From the NCBI GenBank assembly GCA_026225945.1, contig JAMJFZ010002307.1, forward strand, positions 6,547,001 through 6,611,000: DNA of 64,000 nucleotides, given 5' to 3'. Below, in pieces: positions 41,939 to 53,596 of the stretch. The notes under the pieces were generated by a model. That model worked only from the letters and a program-made list of their open reading frames with translations, ran no database searches and was not told where the DNA came from. The stretch comes from Cricetomys ansorgei. Its lineage: Eukaryota > Chordata > Mammalia > Rodentia > Nesomyidae. How positions within the stretch are numbered: the stretch's first letter is position 1; every line of letters begins with the position of its first letter. Both the position numbers and the translations under genes were made by a program.

Positions 41939-44420
41939 TTCCTGGTTGTGAGAGTGTCCTTGGGGCCATGAAGGGGAGTTTCTTTACATAAGTACAACTG
42001 TACTCCTGGGAGGGGTTATGGGATCTGTGTTTAACTTGTGCTTTCAAAAAACTGGAGAAAAGACTGGGAAATGGCATGTATTTAGAAGAGGCAGTGCCAG
42101 AGCAGTGTAGTAAATCTATCAGGGTGACTGTATTTTGTTGTTGTTGTTTTGGTTTGGTTTAGGTTTTCTTCTTTTCTATCAGGTTGAAAATGTTTCCAAG
42201 AAAATTCCAGAACTTTTTTTTTTTAAAGTGAATGTGATAAAGATTCTTATAGAAGACAGCAGGAAGGAATCTCAGGCCATGAATCCATTAACAGTCACTT
42301 TCTTGTCTCTAAACTAAATTTCTCCTCAAGCTCTGGAGTTTGCACAGAAGTCACAGGGACATAATACTATCCGGTGGCTTCACCCACATTAGCTTTCGGG
42401 GAGTTGCTCCTAAATTTTCAACCCTAATCATTTTCAAGATAATGAAGAGTGTAAAAAACAAACCCCCAATTTCATTCATGCTGATAGACTGTGGTTAGCC
42501 CAGCTCACCTCATCTGCATATGCAGATGTCAGAGGAAACTTCCCTTTGTCCCTAATACGAGGCTCCTTCAGGCTTGCCACCATCTGGACCCCAACACACT
42601 TGGGCCACAACTAAAATCCACCCACTCCCTCCAAATAATTGCATACAACCCAGAATAAATATATGAGAGAGCTCCTTAGTAGACTAAAATCAACTTTCTA
42701 TCCTCTGGGGAGAATGACTGAATTAAAAGGTCAACTGAAATATAAAAATAAATAATAAATAAGAAATAAAGACTAATTTTGCTATGCCTTTGAGTTTTTT
42801 ATGTGAAAGCAGAAGGCAGAGGAGTGGGGCTGGAGAAGGGTGGAGGGATTGCTGCCTGGCTTTTGAAAGCATGTTTTAGACACATGTGCCATAACCTCCC
42901 CCAGGAATAATTCTCCTACAAGAACAGAGATTCATGACTTACATTGCAACATTCTATAGAAAACTGTCTTGGTTAAGCCTGAGGCTTCACCTCTTAACTT
43001 TTGCTCCAGAGATGAGACAGGAGTTCCTAGACTGAGGAAAGGCAAGAGTCAGGCAAGCTAATCCACAAAGCAGCCAACCTCCAACTGTGTCAGATAGAGA
43101 GCATGCACCTGTCCCATCTGCAGTCTTGGGCAGTTGATAATCCATCACAGCCTGAGTCAGGATTGCCTGGTACATTAACTACAGTTCTCTTCCCTGCCCA
43201 AACACTGAAACCACCAGGGAATGCCCCTGAGATCCTGACCCAGGATGACAGGGTTCCCAGAGGTTAACAGAAAACCAGAATCCCAGAGAAGGATTTCCTT
43301 CTGAAAACAAACAGAAAACAAATTTGTAGAATCTGGCGTAGTCAGTGTTGTGTGCCAAGCATCCAGATGAGACTGCGGCTCCTGGACCCCACTTGGAGAC
43401 ACTGCCCCAGGAGCTGGGAGTGTTAAACCATTCAGATGAGCTTCCTGAGAACAGCAGGTCTAAGCAGCTGGAGTTTCCAGTGATCCTCCAACCTTGACAT
43501 TCCTGCTAGTTGTCTGGGACAAGCTAAAAGCTGGACCCATGGGTCCCACATCTGTCATGGAGGGATTTCTCAGTCCGAGAGAACCCCTTGAAATCCCAAG
43601 ACAAAATCCACCAAGATCTAGAGGATAGGATAGACAACAGACATGGGAAAGGAAAAGTCCATCTATGCCCCAACCCCAGAATTGCCTACAGACTCTTAAC
43701 CAAGGAGGACAGGAAGGGACAAAGGCATTTCTCTTTGAGAGAATTCTGTTTTTACCTCCTTAGGAGGAGAGGCTCAAAGTGGAAATTGCACCAAAGTACA
43801 GGGGAAAAATTAACTGAAAGTTTGGGAACTCATTTTTTTGTAAGGCAAGAGATGAAGTTATTTTTCATGGATGAGTTTGGGAATGAGAACCAGAAAGGGT
43901 GCAACAAGAGGAGCCGAGGTTTAGACTGCTGGCCTTTGTAATGAGAACTGCTCAGAGACCGTTAGAAGGTGTATGTGGACCTGGATTACAGGCCAAGCAA
44001 GGTAGGAAGCCATAAATTTGCTGTGGCCTCATCTGCGGCAGTTGGGTGACCTTTTCCCTGCTGTTCGGGAGCTGCATCTGGAAGCAGAAGGAACCACACG
44101 TTGATCTGCAGGTAGAGGTTTGTGGACAGGGAACAGCCAAAGGGCAAATCAGTGGAATATTCTAAGATGGAAGTGAGAAGCTCAATACTGTCTCTCATGG
44201 GGAAGCCTGGCAGTTGACTATGTCTGCAGAAAGTAGAAAAGCAGTTGTACAAGGCTGTAACACAGTGTGTGTGTAGCAGTGTGTGTGTGTGACATGGTGT
44301 GTTATAGACCTAGAATTCTGTGTGAAAATAGATAATACAGGAATTCCAGGAAACTGCCAGTCAAGGGCTTCACTAATGAGCCAGAGCATAAATTATTTAA
44401 ATCTAAAGAACTTAAAAATA
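41939..44420. other. 2.5 kb without recognised repeat or gene
   Basis: Longest stretch here where I can name no repeat. Holds the E-box palindrome (42511-42528) and a 117-codon plus frame at 43588-43941 of unknown meaning. An ancient LTR or unique DNA are both possible. Confidence 0.35.
42511..42528. promoter_or_regulatory. Perfect 18-base palindrome of three E-boxes
   Basis: The word is its own reverse complement and consists of three abutting CANNTG hexamers: CATCTG, CATATG, CAGATG. Basic helix-loop-helix dimers bind this motif class. No other promoter signals nearby. Confidence 0.35.
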
Positions 44421-44608
44421 AGTTGCGAGGGCTCTGCAGTTGAGAGTACTTGCCGCTCTTGCCGAGAACCTGAGTTTAGTTCCCAGCACCCATGATGGCA
44501 GCTTACAACCGCCTGTGACTCCACATTCAGGGGATCCTATGCCCTCTCTGGCTGCCACCAGTACACGTATGTGTGCATACACACAAGGACACGCACAAAC
44601 GAGGGCAA
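44421..44608 (+). repeat. B3-type SINE
   Basis: 'cttgccgctcttgccgagaa', 'tttagttcccagcacccatg', 'cctgtgactccacattcagg' and CA-rich end. Confidence 0.82.
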
Positions 44609-44640
44609 AAATGAGCTAAAGTTTCATGGGAAAGATGAGT

Positions 44641-44715
44641 CCTGGGCTGAGGAGGTAGCTGTGCCACGAGGCACTTGTGTAGCATGTGCAAGCCCTGGGT
44701 TCAACCCTCGTCACA
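44641..44715 (+). repeat. ID-type tRNA-derived SINE
   Basis: 'tcctgggctgaggaggtagc', 'gcacttgtgtagcatgtgca' and 'agccctgggttcaaccctcg' give the tRNA-like A and B boxes of ID/BC1. A-rich tail follows. Confidence 0.75.
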
Positions 44716-45237
44716 AACACAGGACACAGCTTTTGTGAGAGAAGTAAATAGAGAAACATATACAAACATGTTTGCTGAACTTAAAGGACTAAGAAATAGA
44801 AGTGCTTGCATTCAAAAACATCGAAAGGTCAATGAGACTTTAGATTTTAAAAGCCATAACTTGAAACTTTAAATTTCATAAAATCATTTCTTCATCTTAG
44901 GATTTGCTCCCAGTTATTATTATGAATTTTTTTAAAAGATTATCTACAAGGGTAAACAATTTTAGTGTGTGTGCCTGACAGCAAGTACATTTTTAAATAT
45001 TTGAATTGGCACATAATGTTGAGCACATGCGTAGGGCACCCTGTGGTGTTCTGATACACGTAGTCATTGTTTCATGATGTAAATATCCAAAAATATTTTC
45101 TTCTATTGTTTTTTGAAATCTATAGTATATCATCATTGTATTTTCAAGGTCCATTTTCACAGCTCTTTCTTACCATGAAAAAAGCTTTTTAAAAACTATT
45201 TTTAAATTTTATTTTTACAATTTCTATTTTATGTGTT
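44716..45237. other. AT-rich, nothing recognised
   Basis: Long AT-rich run around 44880-45230 without a repeat unit. Confidence 0.35.
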
Positions 45238-45424
45238 ATCGTTTGCATGTGTGTATGATGCTCGCATGGGTTTGGATGTGTGGAGCACCCCAGTCCACAC
45301 ACGGAGGTAAGAGGTCGCCTTGCAGGAGTTCGTTCTCTCCTTCTACCCCGGACGCTCCGGATTGAAGTCAGGTCACTAGGTCTGCACAGGAAGTGCTTTT
45401 GTGCACTGAGCCGGCTTGATTTCC
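45238..45424 (-). repeat. tRNA-derived rodent SINE
   Basis: 'tcgtttgcatgtgtgtatga', 'cgccttgcaggagttcgttc', 'gattgaagtcaggtcactag' and 'gtgcactgagccggct' complement the 'ggctcagcaggtaaag' type. Confidence 0.75.
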
Positions 45425-45504
45425 ACGGTTCTATTTTTACATTAGCGAATAGCCATATTTTGCCCCTCTTTCTCTTGCAGCTCTTTATATAAAATGACAG
45501 GAGG

Positions 45505-45592
45505 CTGAGAGTATAGGTTGGCAATAAAGCCTTTATGTTGCATGCACATGGCAGACAAACGGAGGCCCTAGGTTCAGCCCTCAGTACCACAC
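45505..45592 (+). repeat. ID-type tRNA-derived SINE
   Basis: 'gagagtataggttggcaata', 'gcctttatgttgcatgcaca' and 'aggccctaggttcagccctc'. An extra 'acaaacgg' sits before the B box. Confidence 0.65.
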
Positions 45593-45696
45593 ACAGATAC
45601 AGGAAGCATTTTCTATGATAGCTTTATGTTGCTTTCATTTGCTTCCAAGGGAAATTTCTTAGCTTTTCCTGAAAACGACATCTTTATAAAAGAGGA

Positions 45697-45789
45697 GCCG
45701 GATGTGATGGTGTACATCTATAATCCCAGCACTTGGGAGCCTGAGGCAAGAAGGGTACACGAGTTCCAGGTCATCCTATTCTATAGAGT
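45697..45789 (+). repeat. B1-like SINE fragment
   Basis: 'ggagccggatgtgatggtgt', 'aatcccagcacttgggagcc' and 'gagttccaggtcatcctatt'. It passes directly into a purine tract where the A-tail would be. Confidence 0.75.
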
Positions 45790-45886
45790 AAAGAGGAAAA
45801 GAAGGAAGAGGAGAAAGAAGAGGAGGAGGAGGAATAAGAGGAAAAGGAAGAGAAGGAAGAAAAGGAAGGGAAAAGAGGAGATGGTA
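45790..45886. repeat. (GAAGA/GGA)n purine tract
   Basis: Nearly pure A/G over about 95 bases; likely expansion of the preceding SINE tail. Confidence 0.93.
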
Positions 45887-45914
45887 AGTGTGAGGGATTT
45901 AAAAGCTGTAAGAG

Positions 45915-46770
45915 TGGTGACTTGCCTGCATGATACACTGGTACAATAGTGGCACAAACAGTATGGGAGTAACCAACTACTATCTGGTTAGATTTAAGGC
46001 CCACTCCATGAGATAGAACCCAGCCCCAACACTGCTCAGATGACCAAGAACCTGAGAACAAATAGGCACAGACGCAGGGGAAAACCTCATACTATTGTTC
46101 TGCAAAGGGAACATAGCAATGGAAGGACTCCTAATGGCATTCTGCTATACACAAATATACACATAGATACACATATATACACATAGATATAGTACCTTGC
46201 TCGGTCATCATCAGAGAAGCTTCCTCCTACAGTAGATAGGAACTAATACAGAGGCCCACAGCCAGACATTATGCAGAGACTTAGAGACCTTGAAACTCTC
46301 AACTCTAAATGGAATGTCTCTATCAAATCCTCCACCCAGGGCTCAGGAAATTATTCAAAAGAGGAGGCAGAAAGACTGTACGAGCAGGGCCTGCACAGGC
46401 ACAAGCTAGACAGGGATGCAACACTGAGAGGAAAACTGGACACGAGCTCCCACTCCTGACCAAGAAGTTAATCTCCAAATGAAAACCACTTGCAAAGGAA
46501 AAACTAGTTTTCTCCAACAGAGTCTGACTGGGAAAATAAACAGTATTTAAGGGCAGGGCCCATCTCAGCATTAGATGGCCAACACAGAACAAATTCATGG
46601 TAGTTTGGAAGATTTATTGTCTCATGTTGCTCTGTTTGGGCTTTTTTTTTTAGCTTACATGTCTTTTGCTTGTACACTGTGGTGTCCAAGTTTGTATTTT
46701 ATGAGTTGTATGTGTATGTGTCTGTCTGTCTATGTGTCTGTTTTTCTTTTTTTTTTTTTTATTCTGTGTG

Positions 46771-46803
<33 letters not shown>

Positions 46804-46945
46804 CTGTTTGTTCTCTAAAGAGAAGGTGAAAGAAAGCATTGAGTTGGAGGGGTGGAGAAGAGGGGGGATTTGGGAGGAGTTGGGGGAGGGGAAATTGTAA
46901 TTAGAATATACTGTACGAACAAGTTTATTTTCAATTTAATAAGAG
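45915..46945 (+). mobile_element. Rodent L1 3' UTR, near complete
   Basis: Follows the L1 3' tail over about 1 kb: 'ctggtacaatagtggcacaa', 'gagtaaccaactactatctg', 'gaaagactgtacgagcaggg', 'aactagttttctccaacaga', 'ttagatggccaacacagaac', a T-rich section (46629-46801 with T runs to over 30), 'ctgtttgttctctaaagaga' and G-rich 'gagttgggggaggggaaatt', then 'agaatatactgtacgaac'. No ORF2 upstream; a B1 and purine tract precede it. Confidence 0.87.
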
Positions 46946-46952
46946 TGATGAT

Positions 46953-47060
46953 AGCCAGCAGGATGGCTCAGTGAGTAAGGGCACTTGCTGCCAAGTACGG
47001 CAGTCCAAGTGTGAATCCCAGGACTCACAGGGTGAAAGGAGAGAACTGACCCACAAACCA
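46953..47060 (+). repeat. tRNA-derived rodent SINE
   Basis: 'gccagcaggatggctcagtg', 'gggcacttgctgccaagtac' and 'gtgaaaggagagaactgacc'; its tail is the next CA array. Confidence 0.83.
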
Positions 47061-47216
47061 CACACACACACAGGCATACACACACACGCACATGCACATG
47101 CACACACAGACACACACATACTCACACTCACGTGCTCAAACTCTCAGACACACACTCATGTGCATGTGCACATACACTCACACACGTGTGCACACTCACA
47201 CACTCACACACACGCG
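47058..47216. repeat. (CA)n compound microsatellite
   Basis: CA arrays mixed with 'catgcac', 'ctcacactca' and 'cacgtgtg' words. Confidence 0.93.
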
Positions 47217-49639
47217 TGATAGAAATAAAAGGGTGATAAAGGGATAGCCCACATTCTTGGCGCCTGGATGGAAAATAGTCTAATTTTTAATAGTGAAATC
47301 ATTGCCACTGCAGGTTATGAGCAAACACATGATATTCATACGCTTTCTTGCTTTGTCATGAGAATCAGAAATCATTCTACACAGACAGGCAGAAGGGCGC
47401 CATGTCAACAGGATACTTGGAACGACTTCCAACACTAAACTGGGGCGGTGGCTTCACAAACAAGTTTAAGGTTTAACTACCATTCCCGTGGAATGTTAAG
47501 GAAAATGCCAGAGCTGCTCTGCCCAAGTGACTCCCAAAATCACAGCGCTGTTCATCTACCCTTCTAACCAATTACTTACGGAAAAATGGTGTCGCTGCAC
47601 ATTGATAACTCCAGGAGCTGATAACTCATCAATGACACAGATTACAAGCACAACTGAAGAGCCCGAGATGACACAGACTTAAACTTTGCATTTCCAAATA
47701 AAGTCACTTGCTCATTAATTTGTTTATTTGTCATTTCATGGAGGACTTTGTCTCATCGAGAGAATATTTCATTTATTACAGTGAATAGAATAGGTTTTTG
47801 TTGTTGTTTGTTTTTGTTTGTTTGTTTTTTAACATACACCATGTCTGTAGACATACCCTGGTCATTCAGGGATTCTGTGGTGCTCACAGTTGAGTAGGAA
47901 CTATCTGCTCTGACCAAGATCTTTCCAGTAGTCACCAGCTTTCAAGATGAATGTGGAGATCAGTCAGTAAGAGAAAAAGAATGTAGGTCACTGCCATAAT
48001 TAGCTAGCTTTTAATAAAGAGAAGATACTGTTATTATTCAATGATGAAATAAAATAATTTTATTTGACTTTATTGAGTAGCGGGGAGAGGCTGAGATCGA
48101 TACAGGCTAAAGGCCGATCAATAGTACCCTAGTGCTCTGAACATGCCCAAATCCATTTTATTAATCACTTCTGGGAGCAAGCCTCTAATTCCAAATTAGG
48201 TCTCCAAATCCCTTTCGATGTGCCAGCTCTTCCTGGTGGGTTTAGGAAGCACTGCCTCCCAGTGGTCCCTTTCTAGTTTCTTTTTTCTCCTGGCCATTCT
48301 TGTGATGAATATTTGAACACCAGTGCACTGCTTACATAACCTTAAGTGCCCAGCTTCTCACAGGGAGTTGAGTCAGCCAGGCAGAATGAAGAGGAAGGAG
48401 TGTGACCACAGTGACTCACAGGACCTGCATAAATTAAATTCCACTCATCATCCCAGTTGTCTCTGTCAAAGCTCTCTGTTCCCTTTCTAAAGAGCAGTAG
48501 GGTTGTATGGTGCATGGATGCCAGAGAAATAAGAAGAGAAAGGGCAATGGATGTGCTCTACAGGGCACTCAGAAAATCACCCCCCTATTGCATCATGAAG
48601 TAGCTCCACGATAAGGGAAAACATTTTTGCACGAGGGTAGATGACACATACTAGGAACATGGATGGCTTTTCTAAATGATGATGCCTCCTGAAACGGATA
48701 CCTTCACTGTAAGCCGGGTCTTGTCAGATCCAATTATATGACAACATTGTCCCCGCTGCAGGTTTCTTACCTAGCCCCCAGACCATCTTTACTTTCAGCC
48801 ATCTGTTTTGCACTCTGCGTGTCCTCCCAAACCTCCTTAACCCATAGTCAATAAAAACAATACAGTTCCTTATGACATCAGTCACCAAGTAGGTACTCCA
48901 GACTCAGGTGACTGGGTGTTGGCAACAATATTAGAGTCTCCGTGCTGCTTTCCAACCAGGGGATATTTTGGGCAGTTGGTTTCTTGAGGCTAGCACAGCT
49001 TTATCTGTGTATGCTCAAACTGCGTCATTGAAAGCTGTAGTCTTCAGATCCATAAAAGATGAGCATTCCTGACACAGAGCCAGTGGCTAAGAGTGACAAA
49101 CTTCAGCTGCGTGACTTGGAAGGACAATATCCTGTTGTTCAGTTGACATTAGTTTTGCGTCTCATTTATTGAGCTTGTGTTATAAACAAGGAGATTCAAA
49201 TTTTAGATTAAATACCTCATGACTGTGCCCCAACTTTTAAAGTTTCTCTTTCCCTAATTAAACTTCATTAAATTAGAATCTTGGGTTATAAAAATTTTTG
49301 TAGTTGACTTTCTTGTTTTTACCACTCAAAAAAAAAAACAAAAGCTACATGAAAGAGAAAATCCTCTTCCTGAACCAATATTTTATTATGAAACTAAAAT
49401 ATTTTGAATAATTTGAGAAGTTTTGAAACCCTAATACAGGGTGACTATAATTCAGCCCCTAAGCTAAGAAGTGTTATCTCTTTACAAAAGGAAATAGCAT
49501 GGAGAGAAAAGATAGAGTGTTTGAGCACCATCTCTAAACAGAAAAAAAAATCTATTTTCCAAAATAAAGTAAACAAATTTTTAAAAAATAGTAACAGCTC
49601 ATTCTCATTGCACTCAGGAAGCTGACTAGCTCTTTGTAT
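47217..49639. other. 2.4 kb repeat-poor sequence
   Basis: 47330-47720 keeps about nine CpG and is treated as a finding. A TTTG/TTG-rich patch lies at 47795-47831. No gene seen; an AT-rich A-run patch at 49329-49343. Confidence 0.35.
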
Positions 49640-49905
49640 TAGCTACTTTCTATTGCTATAATAAAACACCATGACCAAAAGCATTTTGTGAAAGAAAAGG
49701 TTTATTTTGGCTTATGGTTCCAGAAAGTCCATAACATTAGGGAAGCATGGCAGCAGACGGCTAGAGAAGGAAGCAAAGAAAGCAACAAGCCAGTGGGGAG
49801 ATATTATCGACCCCCCCCAAAGCCACCCACACTTCCCCTACCACCCAAAAGCTCCTTCCCAAATGGTGCCACCAACAGGAAATGACCTGTTTCAAATATA
49901 GGAGC
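49640..49905 (-). mobile_element. Rodent URR1-type repeat
   Basis: 'ttctattgctataataaaac', 'accatgaccaaaagcatttt', 'aaaaggtttattttggctta', 'agggaagcatggcagcagac', 'ggtgccaccaacaggaaatg'. Confidence 0.65.
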
Positions 49906-50325
49906 CCCGCAGAGAACGCAAGACCTCCCTGCCCTGCTCCCTTCTCTGCTTTTTCTTGTGATGGCGCTGCCGTTTACCCAAGTCCACAGTCCTAAAACTA
50001 AAGGAATCTCTGTGGTATCATTTCCCCGTGGCCCTCACCTGCTATAGAACACCAGCCATGTTGACTTTATCTCTTAAACATACCTGCATCAGGTTTCACC
50101 CTGGGCTTGATTGCATACATCTATAATATAAAATATTCTCTGAAAAGGAGTATATCCCACTGTAGTCTCCATGGTGTTGTATCCTTTCAACATACAAACC
50201 TCCTGTCTTAAAACAATTTTTCCAGAGTCATCCAAGGTCCCGAGGTAAGCCTGACAGAGGTAACTCTCAGAAATCAGAATCCATGATCGAAGGAGCACCA
50301 TCGATGACGCTCTACGCATTCTTGG
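49906..50325. other. No gene or repeat recognised
   Basis: Moderately GC-rich at left; a 76-codon minus frame, unrecognised. Confidence 0.35.
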
Positions 50326-50634
50326 CTGGTGAGATGGCTCAGTGGGTAAGCACTTGATGTGAAATCCTGATGACCTGAGCTCAGAGATCTAGTGTATGAC
50401 ACCGTAGCTCATGTGTCTGTATGGCCTATGCTCCTACAGGAAATGGGAGGTAGAGGCAGGAGAATCCCTGTGAGTTCATAGGTCAGCTAGCCTGGTGTAC
50501 ACAGGAGCAGTGGATAACAGAGTCTGTCTCAAACAAGGTGTGAGGAGAAGATTGACTTCTAAGGTCAGGTTATCCTCGGACCTCCACATGTGTGTCATGG
50601 CATGTGCGTGCCCACATATACACACAAATCACAT

Positions 50635-50640
<6 letters not shown>
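50326..50640 (+). repeat. Long tRNA-derived rodent SINE
   Basis: 'ggctggtgagatggctcagt', 'gatgacctgagctcagagat', 'gaggtagaggcaggagaatc', 'cagagtctgtctcaaacaag' and 'tcggacctccacatgtgtgt'. Confidence 0.82.

Positions 50641-50664
<24 letters not shown>
50634..50664. repeat. (CA)n microsatellite
   Basis: Fifteen CA units ending the SINE. Confidence 0.93.
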
Positions 50665-50668
<4 letters not shown>

Positions 50669-50865
50669 AGAGGAGGGAGAGGAAGAAAAAGAGTACATTG
50701 TAGACCTTCTTTCTATTTCCCACCCTCATCCCTCTGACCTGTCATATTGATAATTGTTTTCAGAGTATAACACGGTCTCTGTGATTCTTTTCCCTCTGAG
50801 GAATGTTTAATGCTTTATCTGATAAACTCATATATTTGCCTTAGACTTCTGCTCAACCACCTGGT

Positions 50866-50998
50866 ACGATGGTAGATAAATGTTATTATCTGAACACTTA
50901 GGGGGTGGACACAGGAGAATCAGGAGCCAAGATCATCCTTAGCTACACAGGGGATTCAAGGACAGCTTGGGTACATGAGACCCTGTCTCAGAAAAAAA
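50866..50998 (+). repeat. B1-like SINE, older copy
   Basis: 'ggtacgatggtagataaatg', 'gtggacacaggagaatcagg' and 'gagaccctgtctcagaaaaa'. Confidence 0.7.
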
Positions 50999-51449
50999 GG
51001 AATTCTGTTCAATCTTTCTCTTGTCTCTTTCGGCCTTCTCTAGTTCTATCAAGGCTAATCTACTGGATCCTTGGACCTCTTGGGCAGAATATAGACCTTG
51101 CTATATTATGAATAAAGTAAAATGTTATTGTTGATTATAACCATATGACTCTTGTCACCACTGGACAGTTAATCCGTTCCTGGGTAAAGATTTTAATTAC
51201 TCAGTTTTTCAGCAAGTATTTTTAATGCCTACTATGCGACTAGAAAAAAATGAACAGATTTCTCAGACAGACATCACGTAAATAAGTAATGCCTGTGAAG
51301 ATGTAGGTGACAGAAGAGAGAAAATTAAGAATGAAGGAGATTAATTTTGGAAGTATATCATGGAACTGACAGTCTTCCAAAAGAAAAAAGATAAAACACT
51401 AGTGGGGAGATCATCGTTTTAAAAATGATAATTTTTTAAAAAATAACAT
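50999..51449. other. No gene recognised
   Basis: 'cagcaagtatttttaatgcc' near 51212 recalls an ancient mammalian repeat, but is too short to name. Confidence 0.3.
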
Positions 51450-51640
51450 GGGGCCCGCATGATGGTCCAGAGCGGGTTATGGCACATGCAGCCGGGCCTG
51501 GCAATCTGAGTTCTATTTCCGTAATCCACATAACAGAATGAGAAAATCCACTCCTGCAAGTTGTCCTCTGACTGTCACATGCACGTCACAGAGTATGATC
51601 ATACACACAAAATACATAAATACATGCGATAAAACACTTA
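51450..51640 (+). repeat. tRNA-derived rodent SINE
   Basis: 'cccgcatgatggtccagagc', 'actcctgcaagttgtcctct' and 'gactgtcacatgcacgtcac', A-rich end. Left part is diverged. Confidence 0.72.
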
Positions 51641-51974
51641 AAACAATGACAGTCATAAAAGCTTTCTACAACTGAAATGTATAGATCTACCAAAAAAATG
51701 CAAAAATGCAATACGCGATAAAAGATCTACAATCAGGCATGATCACTGTTTAATAGATAGAAAAATGTCTAGAGTTGGAGTTTTGCTTTTTGTTTTCTGT
51801 ATTCTACTTCTGCTGCTATTGTTGTTCATGATGCTTCCTGGGTATTCTAAGGAGGTATTTTAAAAAATATGTTTCTCTGCTATGACATTTACGCAAACCT
51901 TCTCACTGTGGAGGACCTGAAATAGACACCTCATGTTAACCACACACTCCTATGCGGGTTCGTGGCCATTGCAT

Positions 51975-52275
51975 CTGCTTTTTCTTTTCTTTTTGACAAA
52001 GGAAGAGTTTATTTCATCTTTCCAGGTCATTTCCCAACACTAAATGACACCAGGCAAGAACTCAAGGCAAGAACCTGGAGACAGAAACACAGTGTTAATT
52101 CTGACCAGGGAACTTACAGCAAGGGAAGGACAGCAGAAGCCATGGGAAAAAATCCGCTTAAGGAATTGCTCATAAACCAGTGCTTAGCTGGCTTTCTCAT
52201 ATAGCCCGGGAATACCTCCCCATGAAATGGTGTCTCCCAGTGGGCTGAGCCTCCTACCTCAGTTAATAATCAAAA
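51975..52275 (-). mobile_element. Rodent URR1-type repeat
   Basis: 'ggaagagtttatttcatctt', 'aagaactcaaggcaagaacc', 'agcaagggaaggacagcaga' and 'agtgggctgagcctcctacc' match the family's antisense order. Confidence 0.6.
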
Positions 52276-52329
52276 CTGTATTTCCTATTAGCTTACTCTA
52301 ACATCGAGTCTTTGAAGTACTGCATACTC

Positions 52330-52362
52330 GTGTGTGTGTGTGTGTGTGTATGTGTGTGTGTG
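52330..52362. repeat. (TG)n microsatellite
   Basis: Short array with one 'ta' interruption. Confidence 0.9.
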
Positions 52363-52517
52363 GGTACATACAATGCAAGAAGTCATATGCAATAGTTATT
52401 TCAAAGTAGTTCACAAACTCAAATATAAAACCTGAACTTAATACACTTCCAGAAGAAGAAAAAAATAAGCCTTAAGGTAAGCAAAGGTTTTTCTCAGGTA
52501 AGAAAGGTCTATTACAG

Positions 52518-52590
52518 GCTGGGGTGTGGCTCATTGGTAGAGCTCTTAACTAGCATATATAAGGCTCAGTGTTCATCACCACACTACAAG
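52518..52590 (+). repeat. ID-type tRNA-derived SINE
   Basis: 'ggctggggtgtggctcattg', 'gtagagctcttaactagcat' and 'aaggctcagtgttcatcacc', then an A-rich tail. Confidence 0.78.
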
Positions 52591-52706
52591 AAAAAACAAA
52601 ACCAGAAACAAAAAGAAAAATACTGTTTATAAAAGAAAAAAAAATGAGAGATCGTATTCATTCCAAGAAATATTTTGTTTTCATTTTTTTTTTTAATTCC
52701 ATATGC

Positions 52707-53025
52707 TGGAGCGATGGCTTAGTCTAAATTGTTTATCACACAAGCCTGGCAACCCATGTTCCCAACCCAGAAGCCACATCAAAGCCAGACACAATAGCAC
52801 ATGCGTCCGTAATCCTACTGAGCCTCTGGGAGATGGGACACAGAGATGGAAGAAGCTAGAAGCTCATGGCTAGCTAGCTAGCATATGCAACAGTGAATAA
52901 GAGAGACCTGGTAAGGACCAACACCAGAGTACACCCTCTGGCCTCCACACGCATATGTGCACCTGCTCACACTTCCAGCCCCACTGCTATACACACAAAA
53001 ATAAATAAAATAAAATAAAACTTCT
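52707..53025 (+). repeat. Long tRNA-derived rodent SINE
   Basis: 'atgctggagcgatggcttag', 'cacaagcctggcaacccatg', 'gccagacacaatagcacatg', 'ccctctggcctccacacgca' and terminal 'aataaataaaataaaa'. Confidence 0.78.
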
Positions 53026-53167
53026 TAAGGCAAATAGACTAGGTACGATCGTCATAACATATACAGACACTAAAGGTTTGAACTCCGAATTGAAAAACGT
53101 AACTAACAAAATGGCAAACATCTTAAGTAAGAATAGACATAAAACATTTCATTAAAGAAGAAACACA

Positions 53168-53259
53168 GGGGCTGGAGAGAGAGCTCAGAGGTTAAGAGCA
53201 ATGGATGCTCTTCCAGGGGACTGAGGCTTGGATCACAGCACCCTCATGGTAGCTCACAA
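53168..53259 (+). repeat. Left part of a split B3 SINE
   Basis: 'gaggggctggagagag'-type head with 'gttaagagcaatggatgctc' and 'ctcatggtagctcacaa'. The consensus breaks here and resumes at 53597. Confidence 0.85.
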
Positions 53260-53596
53260 TGGACGCAGAAGTTTCTTTTTAGATATGTTTGAAATGGTGG
53301 TTTTGTTCACTGTTGGGGAAAGGGCTGCCTAGGCCTCGGCATTGTATATTATTTGCACGTGTTGGCTTTATGTAAAAGATGTTTGAATCCTCATGATCTA
53401 TACATGCTATTAATAGAATACCCAAGGAGCTTAGGTATCAATAAAAACCCCTGAACCCCTCAGAGTTCCACATTCAAGGACAACGATGATGCTTGCCATG
53501 ATAGTGGCTCCCTCTGCTGAGGTCTGGTAGGGTTTACTCCTATGAATATGCCTCTGTGTCATCTTTGTTGAGTCACCACAGTAGAGTACAACTACA
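53260..53596. mobile_element. 337-base insertion, possible solo LTR
   Basis: It splits a B3 between 'agctcacaa' and 'ctgtctgtaactcc'. It begins TG and ends CA, carries 'tatcaataaaaacccctg' (a polyadenylation-like AATAAA), and is flanked by cacaa/cccaa, a possible 5-base target duplication with one mismatch. This fits a solo LTR of an endogenous retrovirus-like element, but I recognise no LTR family. An internal alternative start TGTTGGGG at 53311 and end CACCACA at 53580 is also LTR-like. Confidence 0.45.

Noticed and set aside
43588..43941. 117-codon basic plus frame in repeat-free DNA
   Set aside because: No known motif and no splice-like borders; kept only as a note in the gap entry.
44641..44715. 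Possible functional tRNA genes at ID elements (also 45505, 52518, 61975)
   Set aside because: A and B boxes are SINE-derived, no anticodon arm folds properly, and A-rich or T-rich tails mark them as retroposed ID copies.
46575..46900. Frames with long phenylalanine runs
   Set aside because: Encoded by T runs in the L1 3' UTR.
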